Shown: positions 45,778-55,231 of the stretch, piece by piece
How the letters are laid out: each line of letters opens with the position of its first letter
Numbering within the stretch: position 1 is the first letter of the stretch
Origin: Aquimonas sp041395245
GTDB lineage: Bacteria > Pseudomonadota > Gammaproteobacteria > Xanthomonadales > Xanthomonadaceae
Reading direction: 5' to 3'
Assembly (NCBI GenBank): GCA_041395245.1
Contig: JAWLAY010000004.1
Span: 186,001 to 250,000 of the forward strand
DNA length: 64,000 nucleotides
Made by a program: the position numbers and the translations under genes
The notes under the pieces: model-generated
What the model was told of the DNA's origin: nothing
Databases searched by the model: none
What the model saw: the letters and a program-made list of their open reading frames with translations, nothing else

Positions 45778-48255
45778 TCAGCGCAATCGCAGGTTCACGG
45801 CGGTGGCGCGATCCGGCAGACGAATCAGCACGCGACCCTGCGCCTGCGCCCAACAGCGCTCGCATTCATCGATGGCGTCGGAATTGACCTGCGCCAATCG
45901 ACGATCCCCATCGCGGACCTCACCAATTCCCTGCAGGCCGAGCCATTCGATTCGCCAATGTCTGGCGGCAGGACGCCAGCGACCTTGCTGCGCATCGATG
46001 CCCAACTGCACGCCGTCGGCGTCACGCTGCTGGCGAAATGCACGGCGCGCGAACACCCCACGCGCAAAGGCCATCGTCTCGCCATCGTCCTCGTAGAACG
46101 ACGCTTCACCGACTGCCCCCGGATAGAGCTGCACGATCAAATCCTTGCCCGGCATCTCGCCGGTGTGCTGCACCACCGGCTGGCGAAATACGATGCTGCC
46201 CTCGCGCACGAAAATCGGCAGGCTGTCCAGTTCAACCGGCACACGATGCGACTGCCCGCCCTCGAAACGCTGCGCCGAATCGAACGGATACCAGGCCGTT
46301 CCGGGCAGATAGACCTCTCGATGCGTTGCACCTTCCACCAGCACCGGCGCGATCAGCAAGTCGCCGCCGAACAGGTAGCTGTCATCGCGCGACCAGGTTT
46401 CGGGATCGTTCGGGTAGTCCAGAAACAGCGGCCGCATGGCGGGAAGGCCACTGCGATGCGCCGCCTCCATTTCGTTGTAGATCTGCGGCAACCACTGGTA
46501 GCGCGCCTCGATCACGCGGCGATTGATGCTTTCGTGACGCACGCCGTAGGACCACGGCTCCTGGTCCGCCGACTGCTGCTCGGTGTGGGCACGCATGAAC
46601 GGTGAAAACTGCGCGGCCTGCAGCCAGCGCGTGAACAATTCGGGACTCGGACTACCGGCAAAGCCGCCGATGTCGGCACCAACAAAAGGGAAACCGGACA
46701 AACCCATGCCCAACAAGGTCGGAATCGACTGCTGCAACGCACTCCAGTCCGCGGTGTTGTCGCCCGGCCAGACGGCCGCATAGCGCTGCCCACCCGCAAA
46801 CGTCGCGCGGGTCAGCACGAAAGGTCGTGTGTCCGGTCGCAAGCGTTGCAGACCTTCGAACGTCGAGCGCGTATTGAGCATGCCGTAGACGTTGTGCGCT
46901 TCGGCATGGTCCGTGGGCTGACCCTCGTTGTCGTGGCGCAGATTCAGCGGCATCGTCCAACTCGGCTTGATCCACACCGAGGGTTCGTTCATGTCGTTCC
47001 AGATACCCGCGACGCCGAGGTCAAGCAAACTGGCATAAAGGCCTCCCCACCATTCACGCGTGCTGGCGCGAGTGAAATCCGGAAACACACTGTCGCGCTT
47101 GTCCTTCGACGCTTGCGACGGCCAGACCGGTCCACTGAACTCGCTACCATCCGGACGCGTGACGAAATGCCCGCCCGCATGCCCTTCGTCATAGACCGGA
47201 TAGCCCGGCTGCAAGGGTGGGTGCGCATCCACGATGGTGACCACCCGGAAGCCCTGTTCACGCAGCCCGCCGATCAGGCCGGCCGGGTCAGGAAACTGCA
47301 CGCGATCCCAAGTGAAGGGCTTGAAGTCCTGCTGATAGTCGATGTCCAGCCACAGCGTGTCGGCCGGAATCCGCTTCTGCCGAAAGGTATCGGCGATCCA
47401 CTGCAGCTTGCTGGCCGGGTGATAGCTCCAGCGCGATTGATGAAAGCCCAGCGCCCAGCGAGGCGGCATCGGCATTCGACCGGTCAGCTGCGTATACCGC
47501 GCGATCACGTCCTTCGGCGTCGGACCCGCAATCACGTAGTAGTCGAGCTCGCCGCCGGTCGCGCCGAAACTGAGCAGATCCGGCGACTCGCGACCGATAT
47601 CGAAACTGCTGCGGTGGGTATTGTCGAAATACACCCCGAAAGCCCGACCCTCGCGCAGCACGAGATAGAACGGCACCGACACATAGGTCGGATCGGTCGA
47701 GCTGTCGTAGGCGAACGTATCGCTGTTCCACATCGTGTAGTGGTAGCCGCCCTGCGACCAGCCACGCTTGTTCAGGCGTCCATTTTTCTGTCCGAAACCA
47801 TAGACCTGATCGTTGGCCTGCAAGGCCTTCCAGACTCGCACCGCGTTACCCACCACGGCAATGCCACGTTCCGGGTCGTCGGCATCCAGTGCTTGGCCCT
47901 CGGCGTCCCAGAACGACACACGTAAAGGCGCATGCTGGATTCGGGCATGGATCGCCGCACTGCGCAGTTCGGTAGCGCCGTCGGATTCCACGATCTCCGC
48001 GGACGGTGACTGCGCAACCGGCACCACGGCCCAGGAGTGTTCCCTGCCAAAGCGCGGCTGTGGTGCATAGCGAACCCGCATCACGCCCTCATCGACCAGC
48101 GAGACCTGCAGTCGATCCTGCTCACCCCACCACACCACGCCCTGATCAACAGTTGATCGCTGCGGTAGTGCCTGCAGGCTGCGCCAACCGCTGCCCTGGG
48201 CAGCGCCGCTGACAGCGAGGATGAAGCACAGCACGGCGTGACGAACAACGGGCAT
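45778..48255 (-). CDS. Secreted GH31 alpha-glucosidase/alpha-xylosidase
   Basis: The 825-residue protein starts MPVVRHAVLCFILAVSGAAQG (a signal peptide split here for length), with AGGAG before the ATG at 48255, so it should act in the periplasm or outside. The GH31 barrel carries the nucleophile in GIWNDMNEPSVW, plus WALGFHQSRWSY and TLWLDIDYQQDFKPFTWD. The C-terminus holds beta-domains (FFDDGET-like FYEDDGETMAF). GH31 enzymes cleave terminal alpha-glucosyl or alpha-xylosyl units; alpha-glucan use would match the glg/malQ operon, but specificity is not proven. It converges with priA and is divergent from the antiporter. Confidence 0.93.
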   Translation of the reverse strand: MPVVRHAVLCFILAVSGAAQGSGWRSLQALPQRSTVDQGVVWWGEQDRLQVSLVDEGVMRVRYAPQPRFGREHSWAVVPVAQSPSAEIVESDGATELRSAAIHARIQHAPLRVSFWDAEGQALDADDPERGIAVVGNAVRVWKALQANDQVYGFGQKNGRLNKRGWSQGGYHYTMWNSDTFAYDSSTDPTYVSVPFYLVLREGRAFGVYFDNTHRSSFDIGRESPDLLSFGATGGELDYYVIAGPTPKDVIARYTQLTGRMPMPPRWALGFHQSRWSYHPASKLQWIADTFRQKRIPADTLWLDIDYQQDFKPFTWDRVQFPDPAGLIGGLREQGFRVVTIVDAHPPLQPGYPVYDEGHAGGHFVTRPDGSEFSGPVWPSQASKDKRDSVFPDFTRASTREWWGGLYASLLDLGVAGIWNDMNEPSVWIKPSWTMPLNLRHDNEGQPTDHAEAHNVYGMLNTRSTFEGLQRLRPDTRPFVLTRATFAGGQRYAAVWPGDNTADWSALQQSIPTLLGMGLSGFPFVGADIGGFAGSPSPELFTRWLQAAQFSPFMRAHTEQQSADQEPWSYGVRHESINRRVIEARYQWLPQIYNEMEAAHRSGLPAMRPLFLDYPNDPETWSRDDSYLFGGDLLIAPVLVEGATHREVYLPGTAWYPFDSAQRFEGGQSHRVPVELDSLPIFVREGSIVFRQPVVQHTGEMPGKDLIVQLYPGAVGEASFYEDDGETMAFARGVFARRAFRQQRDADGVQLGIDAQQGRWRPAARHWRIEWLGLQGIGEVRDGDRRLAQVNSDAIDECERCWAQAQGRVLIRLPDRATAVNLRLR

Positions 48256-48408
48256 GATCGGCTCCTTTTGGCTTGCCCTCAGCGAAGGGGCTCGTGCAGG
48301 GATGGTAGTCAGCCGATTCTGCGGCGCGCACTGAATACGAATGTCGCTGCAGCGCAGCGTGACAGGCCATCTACACTCAAACGCCATCCCGCAAGCGTGC
48401 GAACGACC

Positions 48409-49602
48409 ATGACATCAGGCATGAACACCAGCGAGATTTTTCTGATCGCCATGGTGCTCATCTTCGGCTTGCCATGGCTGGTGTGGCGAATCGCAAGAAC
48501 CGAGGCGTATGCGCCACTGGTGGTCGTGCAGATCGTCACCGGCATCGTACTTGGCCCCGGTGTGGTCGGTGCCGTGTTTCCGGACTACTACGCCTTTGTT
48601 TTCAATGCGCCGGTGGTGCAGTCATTGAATGGCCTCGCCTGGTGGGCGGTCATGCTGTTCGTCTGGATCGCGGGGATCGAACTCGACATTGCCGAGGTAT
48701 GGGCAAATCGACGCGAGACCGCCATTGCAGCGGGTCTGGCATTGGGCACACCGCTGCTCACCGGCAGTCTCGCCGCCTTGCTTCTGCTGGTCTGGCATGA
48801 GGGCTGGTTGGGAACGCAGGGGCGGCCCTGGCAGTTCGTGCTCGGCGTTGGCATGGCCTGCGCCGTGACTGCCCTGCCCATCCTCATTCTGTTCATGGAG
48901 AAACTGGTCATCCTTCGTCAGCCACTGGGCCAACGAGTGTTGCGCTATGCCAGCCTCGATGACATCGCGATCTGGGGCGTGCTGGCCTTGATCCTGTTGG
49001 ACTGGTCGCGAATCGGACGCCAGGCGGGTTTTCTCATCGGGTTCGCGCTCGCCGCATGGGGGTTTCGCGCCGCGATGCGCCGCGTCGCCGAATCCGATCG
49101 CTGGTATCTCGGTTTGGTCTGGCTCGCGCTCTGTGGCCTGGCTGCCGACTGGGCAGGGCTGCATTTCATGGTGGGCGCCTTTCTGTCGGGCGCGGTGCTG
49201 GACGGACACTGGTTCAACCGGGAGCGCATGGACCTGCTGCGCCACCATGTTCTGCTGGTGGTGATGCCGGTGTTTTTCCTTTCGACTGGCTTGCGCACGC
49301 ATTGGGACATGGGTGGCTTGGCCGTGTTCGTGGCGGCCGGAATGCTGCTGGTGGCGGCGGTAGGCGGCAAGTTGCTCGGCACCCATATCGCGGGCTGGTT
49401 GTTGCACTGGTCGCGCCGTGAAGCGCGCTTGATCGGCTGGCTGCTGCAGACCAAAGCGCTGATCATGATCATTTTCGCCAACATCCTGCTCGACAAGCAG
49501 ATCATCAGCGCGGAAACCTTTACCGCGCTGCTGCTGATGGCGGTCCTCAGCACCATGCTGACGATTCCGCGCGCGACGCCCTTGTTGGCGGGGAAGAGCT
49601 GA
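48409..49602 (+). CDS. CPA2-type cation:proton antiporter (NhaA/KefB-like membrane domain)
   Basis: The 397-residue protein has about 11-12 membrane helices and no C-terminal TrkA-N domain. The transport core includes LGPGVVGAVFP in the third helix, WIAGIELDIAEVW and the ion-binding region around ASLDDIAIWGVLALI (paired acidic residues). Such antiporters exchange Na+ or K+ for H+; the ion is not determined. An ATG at 48421 is an alternative start. A stem-loop overlaps its stop codon and opens an array of five hairpins. Confidence 0.88.
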   Translation: MTSGMNTSEIFLIAMVLIFGLPWLVWRIARTEAYAPLVVVQIVTGIVLGPGVVGAVFPDYYAFVFNAPVVQSLNGLAWWAVMLFVWIAGIELDIAEVWANRRETAIAAGLALGTPLLTGSLAALLLLVWHEGWLGTQGRPWQFVLGVGMACAVTALPILILFMEKLVILRQPLGQRVLRYASLDDIAIWGVLALILLDWSRIGRQAGFLIGFALAAWGFRAAMRRVAESDRWYLGLVWLALCGLAADWAGLHFMVGAFLSGAVLDGHWFNRERMDLLRHHVLLVVMPVFFLSTGLRTHWDMGGLAVFVAAGMLLVAAVGGKLLGTHIAGWLLHWSRREARLIGWLLQTKALIMIIFANILLDKQIISAETFTALLLMAVLSTMLTIPRATPLLAGKS

Positions 49603-49744
49603 CAGGGTGTTGAAAAACACCCTGTCAAGGCAAGCCATGGATGGCTTGCACGAAGATCAAGCACACCAAGTGCTTGATCTTCGGAGCCTGTCGCGGGCGT
49701 GTACCGCGACGAGGCGACTAGAAAAAGGCAGGAAAGCCTTTTTC
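49600..49744. other. Array of five consecutive stem-loops between convergent genes
   Basis: Five stems follow each other in 145 bases. The first is TGACAGGGTGTT/AACACCCTGTCA (12 bp, 49600-49627), then GCAAGCCAT/ATGGCTTGC (9 bp, 49630-49649), then GAAGATCAAGCAC/GTGCTTGATCTTC (13 bp, 49652-49682). GTCGCGG/CCGCGAC (7 bp, 49690-49710) and GAAAAAGGC/GCCTTTTTC (9 bp, 49721-49744) close the array. All are perfect. The first overlaps the antiporter stop and the last resembles a bidirectional terminator. No open frame fits. Confidence 0.8.
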
Positions 49745-49753
49745 AGCATCCTG

Positions 49754-50311
49754 CTAGGTCCGCCGGGCCGAGGCCGGTCGAAATGCCTGGATCACCGTAT
49801 CGCGGGTTTCCAGGTAGGGACCGCCGACCAGATCAATGCAATAGGGCACCGCGGCGAACACGCCATCCAGTGTTTCCTTGATGGCCTTGGGCTGACCGGG
49901 CAGATTGAGGATCAGACAGTTGCCGCGCACCGCGCCAACCTGGCGCGACAGGATCGCCGTGGGTACGTACTTCAGGCTGACCGCACGCATCTGTTCGCCG
50001 AAGCCAGGCAACAGTTTGTCGGCAACCGCCAGCGTGGCCTCCGGCGTGACATCCCGCGGCGCAGGGCCTGTGCCGCCAGTGGTCAGTACCAGACAGCAGG
50101 TGTCTGCCAGCTCGATCAAGGTGCGTTCAATCAATGCCTGCTCGTCGGCGATCAGACGTGCCTCAAAGCTCAGCGGATTGTGCAATGCCTGCGTCAGCCA
50201 CGCCTGCAGGGCGGGAAGACCTTTGTCCTCATACACGCCTGTGCTGGCGCGGTCGCTGATCGAGACGATGCCGATTCGCGCGTGTTCAAAAGGTTGGGCT
50301 TGATCCTGCAT
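49754..50311 (-). CDS. mog: Molybdopterin adenylyltransferase
   Basis: The 185-residue protein activates molybdopterin with AMP before molybdenum insertion. It opens RIGIVSISDRASTGVYEDKG and has the nucleotide-binding TTGGTGPAPRDVTPEAT, both standard for Mog/MoaB. NLPGQPKAIKETLDGV is also typical of Mog. The ATG at 50311 is the first sensible start; the frame upstream overlaps the opposite lipoprotein gene. No other moa/moe genes are in the window. Confidence 0.93.
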   Translation of the reverse strand: MQDQAQPFEHARIGIVSISDRASTGVYEDKGLPALQAWLTQALHNPLSFEARLIADEQALIERTLIELADTCCLVLTTGGTGPAPRDVTPEATLAVADKLLPGFGEQMRAVSLKYVPTAILSRQVGAVRGNCLILNLPGQPKAIKETLDGVFAAVPYCIDLVGGPYLETRDTVIQAFRPASARRT

Positions 50312-50362
50312 TGCTGTCGACCTGATGATGATCAGCCGACATGCTAATGCGAGGCGCCGCCC

Positions 50363-50581
50363 ATGCGTGAGTTCAGCAAGATCACGTACTGTGGTGCCGC
50401 CATCCTGTTGCTGGTCGGCACGGGCTGCAGTCGGCAAGCCTGGTATGCAGGCATGCAGCAAAGCGCAAGGGACGATTGCCTGCGCCAACCGCCGGGTGAA
50501 ATCGAACGCTGCGAAGCGCATCTCAACCGGATGCACTTCGACGACTACGAAAGGGATCGCGAGCGCCGCCCGCAGCCGTGA
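50363..50581 (+). CDS. Small lipoprotein
   Basis: The 72-residue protein has a short basic start, a hydrophobic segment (YCGAAILLLVGTGCS) with a lipobox Cys at GTGC, and a charged C-terminal half with paired cysteines (DDCLRQ, ERCEAH). GAGG lies eight bases before the ATG at 50363. Its stop abuts the end of the convergent serine hydrolase gene. The family is not recognised beyond being a typical small outer-membrane or periplasmic lipoprotein. Confidence 0.7.
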   Translation: MREFSKITYCGAAILLLVGTGCSRQAWYAGMQQSARDDCLRQPPGEIERCEAHLNRMHFDDYERDRERRPQP

Positions 50582-51697
50582 TCAACGCGGCGGTGGTCCG
50601 CCTTCGCCGCCGTCGGCAAATACGTCGATTTCAGTCTCGATGCGGTCGCACTGCTGGTTGCTTACTTCATCGCGGATCGACTGCAACATGCTCAGATAGA
50701 TATCGAAGCCGCGTGTATTGATGCCGGGCAAACCACGGATCATGAACACGCCGTATAGGCCATGTTTGAAGTCGACCCAAGGGAAAAACCCGAACGCGCC
50801 GAGGCTGTGTATCAGAGGGCGATCGGTCTGCGGCCGGGTATTGTCATGCCAGCTTCCCAGGCCATACAGCACCGGATCGGATGCCGTCGGCGGCGGATCA
50901 ATCACCGGCAGATCGCCGACGTTGTCCTGCCAGAAGCGGAATACCGCATCGCGCGACAGCACCCGCTGACCATTGGCCCAGCCTTCATTGAGCAGCAGAT
51001 GCAGCAGGCGTCCGTAATCACGCAAGTTGCTGCGAGCGCTGCCGGCAATCATGTAATTGTGGGTTGGTCCCAAGCCTTGCCAGTCGATACTGCCAATCCC
51101 CAGCAAGGCGCCCAAGTCCGCTTTCCAGCTGTCTTCCCAGTCCAATCCGGTAACGACCTCGGCAACCCGACCTCCGATATGCATCGAAATGCCGCCGTAG
51201 GCGAACTGTCCACCAACGCTGTAGCCTGCCGGAAACTCGTAACAACATGCGATCTGGTCCACAGCCTGCGCCAAGGTGATGCTGTCGTCAGTGATGATCG
51301 GGTCACCCGAATCATTGCCGAAGCCCGAGGTATGCGAGAACAGTTGCCGCATCGTCATGCCAGCCTTGTCACCGACAAATTGTGGCAAGTACGTCGACAC
51401 TGGGGCTTCCGCATCGATCAAGCCCTGATCGATCAACTGAACGATACGGATCGCGCTGGTCAGCTTGCTGGCCGAGGCGATGGGAACCCGCGTCTTGGCG
51501 GAATAGCTGCCGAGATAGGCTTCGTACAACAGCCCCTGACGATCACCGATCAGGATGCCGCCGCCGGGCAACGACTCGGCGTTGATGAAGGACTGATAGG
51601 CTGCGGTCGCCTCGGCAAACTGACAGCTCGCCGAGAACGACAGACCGGGTGACAGCCCCGCAAGCAGCGCGGCGAAGCAGGCGATAACACGACGCAT
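50582..51697 (-). CDS. Secreted serine hydrolase, beta-lactamase/class C family
   Basis: The 371-residue protein begins MRRVIACFAALLAGLSPG (signal peptide; an ATG at 51715 is an alternative start) and carries the SxxK nucleophile motif in IASASKLTSA, with SHTSGFG downstream. The Tyr motif of the family is probably in FPAGYSVGGQFAYGG. Members include penicillin-binding-like esterases and D-aminopeptidases, and true beta-lactamase activity cannot be assumed. The C-terminus ends in a Gly/Pro-rich tail. It lies between the small lipoprotein and the TetR gene. Confidence 0.85.
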   Translation of the reverse strand: MRRVIACFAALLAGLSPGLSFSASCQFAEATAAYQSFINAESLPGGGILIGDRQGLLYEAYLGSYSAKTRVPIASASKLTSAIRIVQLIDQGLIDAEAPVSTYLPQFVGDKAGMTMRQLFSHTSGFGNDSGDPIITDDSITLAQAVDQIACCYEFPAGYSVGGQFAYGGISMHIGGRVAEVVTGLDWEDSWKADLGALLGIGSIDWQGLGPTHNYMIAGSARSNLRDYGRLLHLLLNEGWANGQRVLSRDAVFRFWQDNVGDLPVIDPPPTASDPVLYGLGSWHDNTRPQTDRPLIHSLGAFGFFPWVDFKHGLYGVFMIRGLPGINTRGFDIYLSMLQSIRDEVSNQQCDRIETEIDVFADGGEGGPPPR

Positions 51698-51770
51698 CGG
51701 AACATTCCCAGGCATGAACCAGCTGCTCAACGCAGCAAGCGCAATCGGGTTGACGTCGGGGCAGGAAACC

Positions 51771-52358
51771 TCACTGACGAGGGATGAGCGTCGCCATGAC
51801 ATGCGCGAGGTAGTCGTCGAACTCCTCGTGACTCATCCGCGGCTGGCGCAATTGCAGTGACATCTGCAGAAAGCCCACGTAGGCCGCGTGCGTCAGCCGC
51901 GCGCGCTGCTGCGCCTCGTTTCGAGGCAAGCCGACCTGGCGATACGCGAGGCTCAACCAATCGGTGCGTCGTTGGGTCACACGTTGCATGACCGGCTGCA
52001 CGACGGGATGGTCCAGCGCCTTCAACAACTCCGAATAGATCGCGTGCGTGGGTGCCTCGGAACCGACTCGACGGAACAGCTCTTCCAAACGCTCGCGCGG
52101 GTCGGTAATGCCTTCCAGCCTCGCAAACACGTCTTCCAGCTCGTTTTGCTCCCAGAACTCCAATGCCGCGCGCAGCAGTGCCTCACGAGACGGGAAATGC
52201 CAGTAGAAACTCCCCTTGGTCACGCCCAGTCGCCGGGCCAGAGGCTCCACCGCGACAGCACTCACGCCCTGCTCGGCGATCATGGCCAAGGCGCCCTGCG
52301 CCCAGTCGGTGGCGCTGAGGCGGGAGGGTTTTTCGATCTTGGCGGCCGCTTCGTTCAT
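51771..52358 (-). CDS. TetR-family transcriptional regulator
   Basis: The 195-residue protein has an N-terminal TetR DNA-binding domain (LAMIAEQGVSAVAVEPLARR, then LGVTKGSFYWHFPSREALL, the classic helix-turn-helix end) and a helical ligand domain. The ATG at 52358 is chosen because upstream residues are not TetR-like. It is divergent from fadE with about 225 bases between them, so it probably represses fadE and itself and responds to acyl-CoA. That is inference from arrangement and from other Fad regulators. Confidence 0.88.
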   Translation of the reverse strand: MNEAAAKIEKPSRLSATDWAQGALAMIAEQGVSAVAVEPLARRLGVTKGSFYWHFPSREALLRAALEFWEQNELEDVFARLEGITDPRERLEELFRRVGSEAPTHAIYSELLKALDHPVVQPVMQRVTQRRTDWLSLAYRQVGLPRNEAQQRARLTHAAYVGFLQMSLQLRQPRMSHEEFDDYLAHVMATLIPRQ

Positions 52359-52440
52359 CGACGCAGTGTAGCCATGCGCTGCCGTATTGCAACCCGACAG
52401 CCGATCCAACATGACCGAATAGTCTTTTGCAATCAGCACA

Positions 52441-52525
52441 TTGCAGTGCAACACCAATACATCAAACTACCCGCCGGGGTTGGATTGACTGCACTGGCGA
52501 GCGTCTCCCATACTCCGTCGTATGG
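52441..52525. promoter_or_regulatory. Candidate TetR operators upstream of fadE
   Basis: Two palindromes lie between the divergent genes: TTGCA-G-TGCAA (52441-52451) and CCATAC-TCCGTC-GTATGG (52508-52525). Either could bind the neighbouring TetR protein. No footprint-level evidence is available from sequence. Confidence 0.4.
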
Positions 52526-52585
52526 TTGCGGGCGGGCTTGCTGCATGCGCCTGCATTCCATCATCCACGCCAACGGAGTCATGCC

Positions 52586-55057
52586 ATGAGCATCGTTCTA
52601 CCTTTCCTGGCCTTGCTGGCCGCCGGAATGCTCGCCGCCTACCTGCGCACCTCGCTGCGCATCTGGGCAATCCTGTCGGTCATCGGGTTACTCGCTGCCG
52701 CGATCTTGCAGGCCAGCGTGATCGCCACAATCATCGCGGGCGTGCTGTTTGCCGTCGTCGCCGCCCCGTTGTTGCACACGCCGACGCGGCGCCAGCATCT
52801 TTCCGCACCCCTGCTGAAGATCTACACCCGAATGCTGCCGCAGCTTTCCGATACGGAAAAAACCGCGTTGGAGGCGGGCACCGTCGGTTGGGAAGGCGAG
52901 CTGTTTTCCGGTATGCCGCACTGGAAAACACTGCTGAGTCAGCCCAAGCCGACGCTGACACCCGAGGAAGTCGCCTTCCTCAATGGGCCGGTCGAGCAGG
53001 TCTGTCAAATGAACAACGATTGGGAGGTTTGCCATGAGCGCGCTGACCTCGCACCGGAGGTCTGGGATTTTCTGAAGAAGCACAAGTTCTTCGGCATGAT
53101 CATTCCGCGCGAATACGGCGGCCTGGGCTTTTCAGCGCTGGCGCATTCGCGCGTGCTGCAGAAGCTCAACTCGGCCTCTCCCACGCTGGGCTCGACGGTC
53201 GCTGTGCCGAACTCGCTGGGACCGGCCGAACTGATCCTGCACTACGGCACGGACGAACAGAAGCAGCATTATTTGCCACGCCTCGCTGATGGACGCGAAA
53301 TCCCGTGCTTCGCATTGACCGGCCCGAACGCGGGCTCGGATGCGACCTCGCTGCCTGACTACGGCATTGTTTGCGAAGGCGATTGGGAAGGCGCCAAAGT
53401 TGTGGGCGTGCGACTGAGCTTTGACAAGCGCTACATCACACTGGCACCGGTCGCCACCGTGATTGGCCTCGCGTTCCGCATGCACGATCCAGACGGATTG
53501 CTGAGCGATGTCTCAGATCGCGGCATCACGCTCGCTCTGCTGCCGCGCACGACGCCCGGACTGGAGGTTGGACGACGCCATTTCCCGCTCAACATCCCGT
53601 TCCAGAACGGTCCGGTGCGGGGCAAGGATGTCTTTGTTCCGCTGCATTACCTGATTGGCGGCGAAGCCATGATCGGCCAAGGCTGGCGCATGCTGGTGGA
53701 GTGCCTCTCGGTGGGTCGTGCCATCTCATTGCCCTCCGGTGGTACGGCGGGCGTCAAGCTGGCGGCGCTCACCACGGGCGCGTATGCACGCATTCGCAAA
53801 CAGTTCGGCTTGCCAATCGGTCGCTTCGAAGGCGTCGAAGAGGCGCTGGCCCGCATCGCCGGACGCGCCTATGCCATCAGTGCCTTGAGTGAAGCCACCG
53901 CCGCCGCCGTGGACCGCGGCGAAAAGCCCTCGGTGCCTTCCGCCATCGCCAAATATCATGCGACCGACACCATGCGCGAAGTCATCAAGGACGCGATGGA
54001 CGTGCACGGTGGCAAGGGCATCGTGCTGGGGCCACGCAACTATCTTGGCCGTGCCTGGCAGGGCGCGCCGATTTCGATCACCGTGGAAGGTGCCAACATC
54101 CTGACCCGCAGCATGATGATCTTCGGTCAGGGTGCCATCCGCTGCCATCCCTGGGTGTTGAAGGAAATGCAGGCGGCCCAACATCCCGATGCCGATACGC
54201 GACTCAAGGCGTTTGACCACAGCCTGTTTGGTCACATCGGATTTGCCGTGTCCAACGCCGTACGCAGCCTGGTGCTCGGTGTGACGGCGGCGCGCATCGG
54301 TCAGGTCCCGGGCGATGCCTACACCCGACGCTTCTATCGTCGACTGAATCGCTATTCGGCCAATCTCGCCCTGGTTGCCGACACCTCGATGCTGACCCTT
54401 GGCGGCAAGCTCAAATTCAAGGAAAGCCTCTCGGCCCGCCTGGGAGACGTCCTGAGCCTGCTCTACATCGCGTCCTCGGTGCTGAAGCGCTACGAAGACC
54501 GCGAACGTCCGGCCGGGGAGCAGCCACTGCTCGCCTGGGCCTTGTTCGACATCAACCACCGCATCGAACTCGCGCTCTCCGCCGCGCTGCGCAATTTCCC
54601 GATTCGTCCGGTGGGCTGGCTGCTCTGGCTTCTGGTATTCCCGTGGGGCCGCCGTGCCCAGGCGCCGTCGGATCGACTGGGTCATCGTGCCGCCAGCCTG
54701 CTGCTGACACCCAGCGATACGCGTGATCGTCTGAGCGAGGGTGTGTTCACCACGCCTTGCGCCAACAACCCGGCAGGACGGGTGAACGCCGCACTGCCCA
54801 AGGTGATCGCCGCCGAACCTGTCGAGCGCAAGTTGCTCAAGGCCATCAAGTCCGGTGAGATCGCCGCACTCGATGCCGAGGCGCAACTTCAGGAAGCACG
54901 CCTGAAGGGCATTCTGAGCGCAGAAGAAGCCTCGATGCTGCACGACGTCCGTCTGCTGGTGGATGACATCATCGCGGTCGACGATTTCGACCCCGCAGAA
55001 CTTGAATCGGCCACGATGCTGCGCCGCCACAACGCGCGCATCGACCACGCTGCCTGA
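52586..55057 (+). CDS. fadE: Acyl-CoA dehydrogenase FadE
   Basis: The 823-residue flavoenzyme carries out the first dehydrogenation of fatty-acyl-CoA beta-oxidation at the membrane. Two N-terminal helices (IVLPFLALLAAGMLAAYL and WAILSVIGLLAAAIL) precede the catalytic region (FALTGPNAGSDATSLPD, GLPIGRFEGVEEALARIAG, MDVHGGKGI). The DUF1974-type C-terminal domain follows, and the length matches E. coli FadE (814). The start at 52586 has GGAG upstream. It fits with aceBA and pckG for growth on fatty acids. A 12-bp stem follows the stop. Confidence 0.94.
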   Translation: MSIVLPFLALLAAGMLAAYLRTSLRIWAILSVIGLLAAAILQASVIATIIAGVLFAVVAAPLLHTPTRRQHLSAPLLKIYTRMLPQLSDTEKTALEAGTVGWEGELFSGMPHWKTLLSQPKPTLTPEEVAFLNGPVEQVCQMNNDWEVCHERADLAPEVWDFLKKHKFFGMIIPREYGGLGFSALAHSRVLQKLNSASPTLGSTVAVPNSLGPAELILHYGTDEQKQHYLPRLADGREIPCFALTGPNAGSDATSLPDYGIVCEGDWEGAKVVGVRLSFDKRYITLAPVATVIGLAFRMHDPDGLLSDVSDRGITLALLPRTTPGLEVGRRHFPLNIPFQNGPVRGKDVFVPLHYLIGGEAMIGQGWRMLVECLSVGRAISLPSGGTAGVKLAALTTGAYARIRKQFGLPIGRFEGVEEALARIAGRAYAISALSEATAAAVDRGEKPSVPSAIAKYHATDTMREVIKDAMDVHGGKGIVLGPRNYLGRAWQGAPISITVEGANILTRSMMIFGQGAIRCHPWVLKEMQAAQHPDADTRLKAFDHSLFGHIGFAVSNAVRSLVLGVTAARIGQVPGDAYTRRFYRRLNRYSANLALVADTSMLTLGGKLKFKESLSARLGDVLSLLYIASSVLKRYEDRERPAGEQPLLAWALFDINHRIELALSAALRNFPIRPVGWLLWLLVFPWGRRAQAPSDRLGHRAASLLLTPSDTRDRLSEGVFTTPCANNPAGRVNAALPKVIAAEPVERKLLKAIKSGEIAALDAEAQLQEARLKGILSAEEASMLHDVRLLVDDIIAVDDFDPAELESATMLRRHNARIDHAA

Positions 55058-55070
55058 CAAATCCAGCATT

Positions 55071-55099
55071 GCGCTTGAGGCACCCGTTGCCTCAAGCGC
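55071..55099 (+). terminator. Hairpin after fadE
   Basis: GCGCTTGAGGCA and TGCCTCAAGCGC form a perfect 12-base-pair stem with a five-base loop 14 bases after the stop. There is no T-run, so it may act as an RNA-protecting 3' end or a weak terminator. Confidence 0.6.
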
Positions 55100-55231
55100 T
55101 TCGATCCCTGCGCCGCAGCAAACTGGGCCTCACACAACTTCACGATCTGCCTTCAAACTGCCATCGGAATTTATCCGAGCCTTAACGTCCACCATGGTCT
55201 TATTGCGGCCTGTGCAAGGAAGGAGGTCGAC

